DNA of 64,000 bases, from the NCBI GenBank assembly GCA_947561585.1, contig CANNZV010000334.1, positions 124,001-188,000 on the forward strand, in the 5' to 3' direction. Shown one piece after another: positions 46,413-57,381 of the stretch. The notes beneath the pieces are model-generated. The model did not search any database. It saw only the letters and a program-made list of their open reading frames with translations, and was not told where the DNA came from. This stretch comes from Caprella mutica. Its lineage: Eukaryota; Arthropoda; Malacostraca; Amphipoda; Caprellidae. Position 1 is the first letter of the stretch. Each line of letters starts with the position of its first letter. A program made the translations under genes and the position numbers.

Positions 46413-48261
46413 CAGTGAAACTCCTGAGTTATGAAGTACAAGCATCCCCCGCTTTAGTTACCAAATCACGACTCAGTTTAGTTACCAAACAGTAACTAAA
46501 GCGAATAAAAGTAACAAGAAATTTATAATTGTCACTCCTTGATTATATATATATAATTTTCTATGAGTTATAGAAAGAATATTTGTTTTAGAGTTATTAG
46601 AGTACTACGTTTATAGGTATATTAATAATAATATACAGTCTTTCACTGTGTGAGACTGTGATGAAAAAGTTTAAAGTCGTGCATTTATTAAATGTTTTAA
46701 AATCCCTCCGTAGCTTAACTCTCACTCAGTATAGGTGAGTAATTAAAAGACACTTAGATTTCTATAATTATTGTGCTACATTTAAAACCGCAATTTTATG
46801 CTCTATGAAATGTTTTTGGTAGTAGAGTAATAAGTTCCAAGTTATTGATTGGTTCTACAATTTCGGACACGTCAGAAAAGAAAATCACGGATACCAATAG
46901 AAAAAAAGTTAAATAATTATTAATATATGAAGATTTTCACGTGTTCGAAAATATGGAACTCACCCTAAAATAGGATATGTTGAATTTCTGAATCAATTAC
47001 TTTTAATAGCCTCATCTGGATTATAATTTTGATGTTTTTTTTAGTTACCGTGCAATAATCACAAAAAATTGTCTCCGTTTTCTACGTCTACGAACGGTTC
47101 TTATTTCGAAACATCACTCGAAATAAGTAACAAATTTACTGAAGCGAGTTGTACTTAAAGCGAGGCCTGCCTGTATTGGTTCTTCATAACTGAGAGCCAC
47201 TTCATAGTTCGTGTGCAGTGATAGTTTTCTGTGATTAAAATGAAATAAAATTGTGTCATTGAGGGATAACTATGACAAATATTATTCTAAAATGGATGTG
47301 AACTAAATTTTATACAAAAGTGAGGTAATTAAACAAATATTAAGTAAATGTTGTGGGAAATCAATATAGCTACTCATTATTGTACAAAAATTAATAAATA
47401 TCATGGTAGTAGTCATTTATGCCTAAATTTAAATCAGAAACAAGAAATACACATCATTTGAAGAGTTTGGTTCCAAAACGCGATAAACGCCACTTTTGAA
47501 ATAAATGAGTTTCCACCTAAATCAATATTGTATTTCGTCGGTATTGTGGATTTGAATTGTTTATGTTATTATAACCTCAATATGCTATGTGAATGATTGA
47601 AACAGAAAATAGTGGTTTTCATCTCTGTACTTTCTTGGTAAAGAAAACACATTTTAACTCAAATTGATCAAAATGGATTTATAGCGTTTTGGAACCAAAC
47701 TCTTCATTTGAATCTCAAACAATACAGAAAACACAGTTTATACTCAATATATCTGATTCATTGATGACCTAAATTTTAAAGTAAATCTTTGCCTTCCTGA
47801 TTTACATTTTCATATATAATACTCCATTATAGGATAATACACAATTATAGGTGGTATATTATAATTTGATATCAACCTATAATTGGGTATTGGCCTATAA
47901 TTGGGAATTATCCTATAATAGAGTATTGTCTTATTATATGGTAGAGTCCGGTGGAGAAGATTGCAAAATCCCACTATTGCATTGAAGTTGTAATTTTTAT
48001 TTAAAAAAACTTCTGTATTGTAATTGCTTGTCATACTTGCATTTTTCATTTTCACTTCTGCAATATGACTTTCAATTCTGCCATTTCATTATTCATTTCT
48101 GCCACGTTGACTTGGAAAAGGTATAGTTATACCTAAAGAACTATCGCTTTCTATGATTTAAACAAAGAAAAATACTTCATAACTAAGGAGCATTTCATAA
48201 TTCAGATTCTTCATTACTCGGGTGCTTCATAAAAAAACTTCATGACTCAGGAGTTTTACTG
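46413..48261. mobile_element. Non-autonomous pogo/Tc1-like element, copy 2
   Basis: Same element as 24027-25624 inside the second 6.1-kb copy, with TA at both flanks (46411-46412 and 48262-48263). It is interrupted by the MITE at 47462-47703. Confidence 0.75.
47462..47703. mobile_element. 242-bp hAT-like MITE
   Basis: Perfect 20-bp inverted ends (AGAGTTTGGTTCCAAAACGC and complement), flanked by the exact 8-bp duplication TCATTTGA (47454-47461 and 47704-47711). The empty site is preserved in the first 6.1-kb copy near 25065, which confirms the insertion boundaries. Confidence 0.93.
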
Positions 48262-49955
48262 TATTTGTAAATGGACATATTCTTATTATTTCTAATATGC
48301 CTACAAGAACATTATGCTAAACATTAATGTGAATAGTTTTCTAATATTCCCTGAGAACATGTGCGTGAGCATGTCTACCTCATAAGTACTTCCGCAAGAC
48401 ACAAACGCACATACGTCGCTACTCACCAAGGCTCAGTTGATGATTATAGTATTTCAATGTTTTTTCATTTATCACAATTACCAGAATTATTTATAATTAT
48501 CAATTTATAGTTATTATTTGCAATTCATTGTCCTCAGAATAACAGTGACATGGCAAGATGTCTCTAGATGTTTAACCCAATTTCATCCCCACTGCAAGTG
48601 TAACGTACACAGTTCATGCAGAATACAATCAATGTAATAACTTTGTTCCTATCAATCGTGGGTATATATAAAATTTTACACAGTAAATTTATATGATAAA
48701 AGCAATGAACTGAAAATCAAATTTATACAATTCAAGCACTTTTGTTTCTTAAATATCATTTGTGAAGCGAATCTTACGTACTCAGTCTTTTAGAATATTT
48801 GTGTCAGTCTGATTAGGATAAAATTGCAGTTTTAAAGATTGACTTTCTCTTTATTTTTAAGTTTCCTCTGTGTACATTATATAATATGTGATAATATTTT
48901 ATTTGTTTTAAATCACTTAAAATGCTAGTAAAATATGTATACATATTATGCAAAGAAAACTAAATTTGAATATAATATGAAACAATTCATTCTTGAAGAC
49001 AGAGTAACAGTGAATTATTATCTAAGATTCTACATTAAGATATCATTAAGTAGCATATTATATACTGTAGCTTGTTCTTAATTATTATATCCATCTTTCT
49101 GAATATACATTTATGAAATGTGTTCAAAGCTATAGATAGAATCTGAACATCACTTTCACATCTTGGGATGTTGTCCGAATGTTGTTTGTCTGACATTCAA
49201 TGAAGACGAATCACCTCGTAAAAATGACTGCAAGAGTTCTACAGTAATAAGATCATATGTATTATATACAAAGAAAACAACCTGAGTGTTACTTTAACAA
49301 ATTATTTATTGTAAATAACTAATAATTTAACATGAAACTGCAATTAATATTTTGTATTAATTTCTAAACCGCTTAAAATGGATCCGTTTCAAGTTCAGCC
49401 CAATACTAAGCTATTGTGGTCGTGAACGAATCTTCATAAGGATGAATAAGCTGATTGTTTGTTAGTTCAGCTGTATGCTAGAAATATTCGAAATTATTAA
49501 CATTTATGTCTACTTTATGAACATTTGAAATAACAATAATGCATTTCTTCATTTATTTGATTATATTTATATAGATGCAACGCTCTACACTCGTTATATT
49601 TTTATATTTTCTTCTCCATCAATTTACTAAATAAAGTATATAGGTTCGTGTAGAAGTTGTCCGGTAAGTTTACCGCCACCAGTTCACCGCGTGGTAAGTT
49701 CATATGACATAATTCATCGAACGGCAGATTCGTCGCGAAGACAATTTTAAATATTTATTAATTTTCTGTTGTTTATTAGTTTTTGCAGCGAAGGTAAAAC
49801 AGCTGTAGAATATACAGCCATTAATAAAATTCTTTAATACAGTAATTTTATAATATTTGCATGTAGTAAAAATTCTTGAACTTAAATATATTTTTCGATT
49901 GATGTTTCAATAAGCAGTATGTAATATAAAATATTCAAAGGATATCAATTAAAAT

Positions 49956-50277
49956 GAATTAAGCTAATAAAACTATAAACATGAACCACTGGTTCCAAAT
50001 CTCTAAAGAATGAAATCAAAATTCAAACGCTACGGCATTTGACGCGACTTTTTTTGCATATGCATTATTATATTAGAATATATGCAAAGTCTCAGCTACA
50101 TCATTATCAAGTCTCTAACTTAGACTTTCCTTATGTTGTGAACATATTTCGTAAAATTATGTATATATGCACCGAAATAATCCCTGTCAAATGCCATAGC
50201 GTACGAATTTCTAATTCATTCTTTAGAGCGTTTGGAACCAGTGGTTCATGTTTATTAGTTTTACCCATGCTTAATTC
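49956..50277. mobile_element. Hairpin MITE within 6.1-kb repeat, copy 2
   Basis: Counterpart of 27311-27641 with the same inverted arms and a slightly shorter loop. Confidence 0.7.
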
Positions 50278-50781
50278 AACTTAACTGACATCTGAACTAT
50301 ATGCTCTTGATTATTTTAATCATATTCAATTAATGATCATGCAATTGAATTACCTCCAATGTTTATTAAATGCAAATATTATTTTTAAAATTGCAATCTT
50401 AAATAATTTATAATCTAATATACAATCTAATATAAGTAGTTTTTCTCTAAACAGAGAGTGCTTCTAAATAGATTACACGTATTATTTTCTACCTGTTTTT
50501 ATTAGCTACAAATAATTAATACAATGTTGAAAATAATGTTTGATGAAGTACATAAAAAACTATCGTCAATATTATTTCATTAGAGAATTATTAATTACAA
50601 AAATAATAAACTTTATTACAAACCAAATCTTCTTTTATAATCTTTCCCCTTTTAAAAAAGACAATTTATAATAAAACTGTAACGAAATAATCTACTATAA
50701 TTATTATATATATCATTTAGTAAAATAATTCTAAATTCTTTTAGACTTTAATACACAGGTTAAATACTTGCAATAATATAG

Positions 50782-51700
50782 CGGTGAGTGACATCATGTC
50801 GATACAATCCAATGTGGTAAGTTTTCTTTACTCTCCTTCAGAGTGAAATCATTAAGAACTTTGTTTCATTACAGACAGCTCTTGAGGGGAGACAAACAAT
50901 GAAATGAAAGCAAATAAACCCTCCAAACTATCGACAAAGTTCCAACTATTTTATGGTGACTTTCGAAAGAAGTTCGTAAAAAAGAATGTCAGTCACTGCC
51001 GTTAGAAGGCGGAACTCTAACGTAATAACTGGTTACAATTTTGGCTAATTTATATTATTTATTCGATATATTGTTTTGATATGCTGCAATGTATTGAATT
51101 GTGAATTTTTAAACCTAACTGCAAATGTTGAAAGTAAATAGCTGGTCTTACAAGAGGTTTTATTTTAAAGCCATATTCCTAACTGCGTTAGCATCCGGAA
51201 ACAGGGTTTCTGAGCTCAACGCCGTTTGCAGAGAAAATATAGTCACTAAGGGAAACTCCATCATACTACCTGTAAAGAAGAATTTCCTATACAAAAATCA
51301 AACCATTAATAGATCACCACCACCAATTACGTTCCCTGGTCTTGGCGATAAATTTTCTTTATGTCCCATTAAAACTCTCAAAGACTATATCTTAGCAACG
51401 AATGAATTACCTCACAAGGGTTATCTGTTTCTTCATCCTACTTCGGGTAAACCTCTTAAGTCAGGAAGATTGAATTACTGGCTGTCGAAATCCATATCTA
51501 AATTTGACCAGTCACTCAAAGGGAAGCCACATGATCTGAGGAAATATGCGTTCAGCGCATCGTGGTCTAGGGGTACACCCATTGACGAAATTATTAAGGA
51601 TGGATTCTGGACAACTGCGAATCCTTTCCTTCAAAAGTATTGTACGCCAATGCTCACTCCTCTTCCACTCTGCGTTGCCGGTAGAAAGAGGATAGAGTAG
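50782..51700 (+). pseudogene. DIRS-like tyrosine recombinase element, 5'-region plus recombinase
   Basis: The first 377 bp duplicate 40323-40698. An ORF from 51125 to 51700 (191 codons) has the tyrosine-recombinase catalytic blocks: FLTALASGNRVSEL (first Arg), KPHDLRKYAFSASWSRG (H-x-x-R), a W-containing DGFWTTANPF and a following Tyr in LQKYC. These patterns resemble DIRS/Ngaro-type retrotransposon recombinases more than the Crypton-like gene at 34-37 kb. Reverse transcriptase and RNase H are absent, and the upstream small ORF has a stop here. This is therefore a fragment. In the family the enzyme integrates circular DNA copies. Confidence 0.65.
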
Positions 51701-52565
51701 AAATTTCATTTCCTCTAATTTTGAACGGAATTACTTTTTGTTATGTAAAGGACATAATTCATTTTTGTTTTATATAGTAAGGATATTACTGATTATTATA
51801 TCTTTAAAATGATTTAAAACTAATGTACTTCATAACCATGTACTCATTTTTGGAGATTAAAAATTATGATTTTGTTCATACCTGGTTTCCTTCTCCGACA
51901 AGATTGAAAGAATATTCTATTCATGAGTTTTCACACTATAAAATTTGAATATATATCTATCATGCACACAATGAGGCACAACATTTTTCTGCCTCCACCA
52001 AAAAACCTAAAGGCATTTGGGGATTGACCCATGAAGTGTATTTATCGTTGTGAGTGAAGTTAATTAAAAAGACTATATATAAACCTATTAATAAACAGTG
52101 TTTGTGACTGTAATGAAAGTTTAAAGTAGTGCATTTATTAAAGATTTTGAATTCTAACCTAGCTTAACTCACACTCACTATAGGGAGTGAATAATTTAAA
52201 TTTTCCAGGAGAATTCAATACATGAAGTATTTAGGTGAAGTTAATTAAGAGTTATGCAATTAGGTAGTTAAATTCATTAATGTTTATCTGCTTTCAACTA
52301 AAGCATGAATATATAACTAAAATTACATTTCATTTACTAGATATATACGCTCTATTTATTATTTTGAAACCCAAATAATAAAATAGGTTGTTAAATATTA
52401 AATAACATACAAGGATCAGTGTACTAACCACTTATTTCTTTGGCAATAAATCTATCCATAAAATTCGTAATCACTTAGATGATAAGCTAATTTAAAAATC
52501 TTCAATCAAATTACTGATACTAACTGGATATACTACATATTCATGAAATTAAAATATTTCATTGG
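51701..52565. other. Gene-less AT-rich stretch
   Basis: No supported feature up to the target duplication (52561-52565) of the LTR element. A short segment near 52090-52200 resembles part of the pogo-like element (TTTAAAGTNGTGCATTTATT). Confidence 0.45.
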
Positions 52566-52759
52566 TGTGATATTATGTGAACTGTATATAAGTTAGTATT
52601 AAACAATAATAATATATTAATTCGGAACATATCGTTTGTATTGTGGATACGAGATTGCTCCATATAAGATGTCTTTTCAGTTAAGAATTTATGTTACTTT
52701 TTGTTCATCTGAAGAATATATTAATAAGGATTGACTCGGGAACTTATTAACATCAAACA
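52566..52759 (+). repeat. 5' LTR
   Basis: 194 bp, TGTGATATT to CATCAAACA. Differs from the 3' LTR by one substitution noticed near the start (CTG versus CTT). Confidence 0.95.
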
Positions 52760-52840
52760 TGGCGCTGTAGACAAAAGAAGAAAAGTGAAAATAAAGTTAC
52801 AAGAAAATAAGAAAATCTGTGGAAACTTAATCACTGAATG

Positions 52841-53896
52841 ATGACTTCTAAGAAAAATTCACAAACTCCAGGATGGCTGGAAGATTTTATGAAACAGCAA
52901 GAACTAACTCGTCAAGAAGAACGTAGACAATAAGAAGAAACTATTCAGGCGTTAGTGTCATTGATACAAAGTCAAAGAGGAGAAGCAAATACTTCTCAAA
53001 ACTCTCAAGCAGCATCTACAAAGATACAAGCATCTCGACCGAGTACATTGGACACCGATACTTCTCACAGTAAATTTCTTGGATGGCGTTCATCATGGAA
53101 CGATTATGTAATGTTACAAAAATTACATCAATTTCCAATTGAGATACAAAAAGCTCAATTCAGATCATGTCTATCAGAAGAAATGAGAACTCTGTTAAAA
53201 TGTGGATTAGATATCCAAGATGATAGCACTATGAGCATTGATGAAATATTGGATGAAATTCAATCTTATTTGAGGCAGAAACGAAATGTTGCTCTTGACC
53301 GTTTCGCATTCGAAGAGCGAAAACAACAAGTTGGAGAAACATTCGACCAATTTTACGTTTGCATCAAGAAACTAGCTGATGAAACAGACTTGTGCAAGAA
53401 CTGTATAGAACAACGTTTAAATACGAAGATCATGTCTGGTTTAAGAAACCAAGGCATTCGTCAAAAGCTACTAGCAATGACACCGTTTCCAAATCTAAAA
53501 GATACGATTGAAATGTGTAGAAGTCAAGAAGCCGCCGAAAAGGACTCAGAAGCTTTCTCTACAACAATTCAAGTCGACAAGATATCAAACTACAATAAAA
53601 GAAGAAACGAGTCATACCGAATGGATAATGAAACACAACGACAAAAATGTTATCGTTTTGGAAAAGACAGACATCCTACCGGAAAAATTTGCCCTGCAAT
53701 GAAGAGTACATGTAACAGTTGTAAGAAAACTGGACATTGGGAAACAGTTTGCAGAACTAAGAAGAAAACAGTCGAAAAAGACGATTATAAGTACTTCAAA
53801 AATAACGAAACTAAAAATATCAAAGCACTACAAATTGCAGATGACAAGTCGTCAAGAGACATAAAAAATCCAAGAATTCAAGTCATATGTAGTTAA
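52841..53896 (+). pseudogene. gag: gag polyprotein with premature stop
   Basis: The frame opens at an ATG (52841; another at 52838) but meets TAA at 52931-52933 after 30 codons, then stays open from there to TAA 53894-53896. The body has a helical capsid-like region and two zinc-knuckle motifs near the end. The second is a normal C-x2-C-x4-H-x4-C (CNSCKKTGHWETVC). The first has Phe where the second Cys is expected (CYRFGK). Gag forms the particle and packages RNA in this family. The protease region follows in the same frame after the stop. Confidence 0.85.
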
Positions 53897-53917
53897 CATA
53901 AATCAAGAAATTGCAAG

Positions 53918-54118
53918 ATGACAGCTGTACCTGATACAGGAGCTGAAATATCTATAAGTGGAACTGACATATTAACTAAACTAAAAATCAAGAGAAAAGA
54001 TATTATTCCAATGGAAGGTGAAAAATTAACTGCTGCAAACGGTACAACCATCAAGAACTACGGAAAAATAAAAGCCAAAGTGAAATTAAATGAAAAGGAA
54101 ACCAAGAAGAAATCGTGA
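53918..54118 (+). pseudogene. Retrotransposon aspartic protease fragment
   Basis: Contains the active-site DTGAEISISG and continues to a stop at 54116-54118. It is in the gag frame, separated by the gag stop codon. Near 54100 a one-base shift leads into the pol frame, so protease and pol are not joined as they stand. The protease processes Gag-Pol in related elements. Confidence 0.8.
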
Positions 54119-56901
54119 TATGCGAAAATCAAAATGAACTAATTTTGTCATGGATTGCATGTCAAAATCTTGGTATCATATCTAATAAATTTCCTGAACA
54201 AATAAAAATCAAAGTTGCCAGAATAACTCCAAAAATTGAAGAGATCAAGAAACTTAAAGAAGAAATGCTTGATAAATATTCTGACGTCTTTGCAGACGAA
54301 ACTAATTTGAAAACGATGGATGGACCACCTATGGAGATACACTTGTCAGAAGATATAACTCCTTATTCATTGAATACCACCCGACAAATTCCATATGCAT
54401 GGAGGGACGAAGTCAAAAGTACATTAGACAGCATGGTGGAAAATGGAATAATCGAGCACTTAGAAGATCAACCTTCAAGCTGGTGTCATCCCATGGTCAC
54501 AGTACCGAAACCAAAAGGAGGAGTTAGAATCTGCATCGACTTGAAGAAATTAAATCAATACGTCAAGAGACCTGTCTATCATATGAACAATCCTAGACAA
54601 GCTATCAGCAACATCAAGACTGGATCAAAATATTTCTTTACTTTTGATGCCACTCATGGATATTGGCAGATACCTCTTGAAGAATCATCACAGGAGTTGA
54701 CAACCTTCATAACCCCTTATGGTAGGTACAAATATCTTCGAGCTCCAATGGGACTAACATCGACTGGCGATGAATACAGTCGAAGAGGCGATGACGCAAT
54801 CAAAGGATTGAAAAATATAGAAAAGGTCGTCGATGACACCATCATTTACGATGAAGATTTTGATACTCACTTGCAAAATGTGACAGACTTCCTCGACCGA
54901 TGCAGAAAGCACAAAATAACTCTAAATAAAAAGAAATTTCATTTTGCCGAAGCTGAAGTAAAATACGTTGGATATATTGTGAATGAAGAAGGTATTGCAG
55001 CAGATCCCCAGAAGATGGAAGCGATATCAGAATTTCCAATCCCTACAAATTTAACCGACCTGAGATCGTTTATGGGACTGGCTAACCAACTGGGACAGTT
55101 CTCATCACAACTTAGTCAAAAGATGGAGCCAATAAGGAGTTTACTATCTAAGAAAAATGTATTCCAATGGTTACCACAACACACTTCAGCATTCAACGAC
55201 ATCAAAAAGGAATTATGTAGATCACCGATACTGAAGAATTTTGATCCAGAGAAACCAACATGTTTGCAAACAGATGCATCAAAATTAAATGGACTTGGAT
55301 ACATTTTACTTCAACAACATGGTGAAAATTGGCATCCCATTCAGTGTGGATCACGATTTATTACAGAATCTGAACGCCGTTATGCAATCGTGGAACTTGA
55401 ACTACTGGCAGTCGCATGGGCGATGCAGAAATGTAGGATTCAACTAATTGGATTGAACCATTTTATTCTAAAGACTGATCACCGACCACTAATATCAATA
55501 TTGGATAAGAAAGGAATAGACGATTTGAACAATTCAAGACTTCAAAGATTAAAGGAAAAGTTATGTTTGTTCAACTTTACTACTGAATTGATTCAAGGAA
55601 AACGTCACAATATTCCCGATGCACTCTCTCGAGCTCCAGTCACAATTCCTAAAGAGGAAGAAGACACTTTAAAGATAAATGTCATTGAGAGATGTAATAA
55701 CATGTTAAATTTTGAAAATGAAAATAACTCAAGGAGAGACCCAATAATTGAAAATATTAAATCTATCGCAAAAAAGGACGAAGAATACACTACTCTGAAG
55801 GAGATAACAACAAAAGGATTTCCAAATGACATTTCAAAAGTTCCTCACCCAATAAAAAGTTATTGGAAGATTAGGAACGAAATATCACTGGAAGATGATG
55901 TACTACTATTCGGATCAAGAATCATTGTTCCTAAAGAAGCAAGAAAGGAAGTACTCATCAAATTACATTCATCTCATCAAGGTATTGAAAAAACAAAGAG
56001 GAGAGCACGTCAAACTGTGTACTGGCCGAATATCAATTTTGATATATCATCTGTAGTCAATTGCTGTAGAAAATGTCAACAAAACATGCCTTCTCAAGGT
56101 AAGGAACCATTAATACAGGAAACTCTACCTTCAAGAATATTTCAAGAAGTTTCAATGGATTATTTTTCATGTGAAGGAAAACAATTCTTAGTCTACGTGG
56201 ACAGATTATCAGGATGGCCCGTGATTATGACATTTGGCAGAGGAGATACGACAACCAGAAAATTAATACAAGGATGCAGAAAATGTTTCACTGATCTCGG
56301 AGTCCCAGTAACCATCAAGACTGATTGTGGAAGGCAATTCATATCAAGAGAATTTCAACAATTCCTTAAAAAGTTTGGAATTAACCACGTCACCTCCACA
56401 CCTTATTATGCTCAATCAAATGGTCATGCAGAAGCAGCCGTAAAAGCTATGAAAAATTTGATCACCAAGACAACAATAAATGGAAACATCGAATCAGAAG
56501 AATTCCTTATGGCTTTATTAGAGTACCGGAATACACCAAGATATGGAAATTTATCCCCAGCACAGATTGTATACGGACAACTACTCCGATCAAATGTACC
56601 TGCTCATCATAAAAGCTTTGACAGAAAATGGTCCACACAAGAGAAAATCTACAATGGGAAAATGAGCGAAATCCAAAGGAAAATAGAGGAAAATTATAAC
56701 AAAACAGCTAAACCATTACGACAACTGAATATTAATGATAAAGTTTGGTTTCAAAATCCCATCAACAAAAAGTGGGAGAATATCGGAGAGATAGTTGGAA
56801 AGGGAAGATATAGAGATTATCTGATCAAATTAGCAAGTGGTAAATTATATTGGAGGAATCGTAAATATATAAAACCTGTACTTGGGAATATTGAGGACTG
56901 A
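54115..56901 (+). CDS. pol: pol: reverse transcriptase, RNase H, integrase
   Basis: A 928-codon open frame (the listed start is a GTG; real translation would enter from the protease frame). Reverse transcriptase: RICIDLKKLN, FDATHGYWQI (first Asp, about residue 178) and VVDDT (about 239-241), all catalytic Asp present. RNase H follows (CLQTDAS, ELELLAVAWA, KTDHRPL). Integrase has a HHCC-like zinc motif (HSSH ... CRKC, about 619-650) and a DD35E core at D682, D737 and E773. Apart from the upstream frameshift, the enzyme looks intact. The clade within Ty3/gypsy was not determined. Confidence 0.92.
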   Translation: MICENQNELILSWIACQNLGIISNKFPEQIKIKVARITPKIEEIKKLKEEMLDKYSDVFADETNLKTMDGPPMEIHLSEDITPYSLNTTRQIPYAWRDEVKSTLDSMVENGIIEHLEDQPSSWCHPMVTVPKPKGGVRICIDLKKLNQYVKRPVYHMNNPRQAISNIKTGSKYFFTFDATHGYWQIPLEESSQELTTFITPYGRYKYLRAPMGLTSTGDEYSRRGDDAIKGLKNIEKVVDDTIIYDEDFDTHLQNVTDFLDRCRKHKITLNKKKFHFAEAEVKYVGYIVNEEGIAADPQKMEAISEFPIPTNLTDLRSFMGLANQLGQFSSQLSQKMEPIRSLLSKKNVFQWLPQHTSAFNDIKKELCRSPILKNFDPEKPTCLQTDASKLNGLGYILLQQHGENWHPIQCGSRFITESERRYAIVELELLAVAWAMQKCRIQLIGLNHFILKTDHRPLISILDKKGIDDLNNSRLQRLKEKLCLFNFTTELIQGKRHNIPDALSRAPVTIPKEEEDTLKINVIERCNNMLNFENENNSRRDPIIENIKSIAKKDEEYTTLKEITTKGFPNDISKVPHPIKSYWKIRNEISLEDDVLLFGSRIIVPKEARKEVLIKLHSSHQGIEKTKRRARQTVYWPNINFDISSVVNCCRKCQQNMPSQGKEPLIQETLPSRIFQEVSMDYFSCEGKQFLVYVDRLSGWPVIMTFGRGDTTTRKLIQGCRKCFTDLGVPVTIKTDCGRQFISREFQQFLKKFGINHVTSTPYYAQSNGHAEAAVKAMKNLITKTTINGNIESEEFLMALLEYRNTPRYGNLSPAQIVYGQLLRSNVPAHHKSFDRKWSTQEKIYNGKMSEIQRKIEENYNKTAKPLRQLNINDKVWFQNPINKKWENIGEIVGKGRYRDYLIKLASGKLYWRNRKYIKPVLGNIED

Positions 56902-56979
56902 AACTGATAAAATAAAACGATTCCAAATACTGGAAAGATTACAAAGGAAATTTAGATTTCTTTCTTTAAAGGAAGGAGT

Positions 56980-57173
56980 TGTGATATTATGTGAACTTTA
57001 TATAAGTTAGTATTAAACAATAATAATATATTAATTCGGAACATATCGTTTGTATTGTGGATACGAGATTGCTCCATATAAGATGTCTTTTCAGTTAAGA
57101 ATTTATGTTACTTTTTGTTCATCTGAAGAATATATTAATAAGGATTGACTCGGGAACTTATTAACATCAAACA
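56980..57173 (+). repeat. 3' LTR
   Basis: 194 bp, preceded by a polypurine tract (56968-56978) and followed by the target duplication ATTGG. Confidence 0.95.
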
Positions 57174-57381
57174 ATTGGAAAAACATAACTACAGTTTAGA
57201 ACAGAAATAAGATAATTTCGTATATTTCAATATACAGTATATGGGCCACAAAAATGTTTCCGCTTTTTCAAATTCTTGTAAATCGTTAACCAATGGACGA
57301 AAATCCTGCATCTTGGTCTCTTTTTCTCCGCCTCTTATTGTACTATTGACAGGTAAAAACAGTTTTGAACTGATAGACATA

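Larger units (their letters stand above)
44400..50779. repeat. 6.1-kb non-coding repeat, copy 2
   Basis: Direct-orientation copy of 22011-28143. Its length of 6,380 bp is explained by a 242-bp MITE plus its 8-bp duplication, giving a net 6,130 bp. Differences from copy 1 are scattered single bases and small indels. Its right end abuts the start of the recombinase element at 50782 (ATAATATAG/CGGTGAG). Confidence 0.87.
52566..57173 (+). mobile_element. Ty3/gypsy LTR retrotransposon (4.6 kb)
   Basis: Complete element with 194-bp LTRs, TG...CA ends, and a perfect 5-bp target duplication ATTGG (52561-52565 and 57174-57178). Order is LTR, gag, protease, reverse transcriptase, RNase H, integrase, LTR, which is Ty3/gypsy. 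The TGGCGCTGTAG directly after the 5' LTR is the probable primer-binding site, and AAAGGAAGGAG before the 3' LTR is the polypurine tract. No envelope-like ORF. The LTRs show one difference by eye, so insertion is recent, although gag and protease are disrupted. Confidence 0.95.

Noticed and set aside
50039..50284. 81-codon ORF inside the second 6.1-kb repeat
   Set aside because: The same region in copy 1 is not open, and it lies across the arms of a hairpin MITE.
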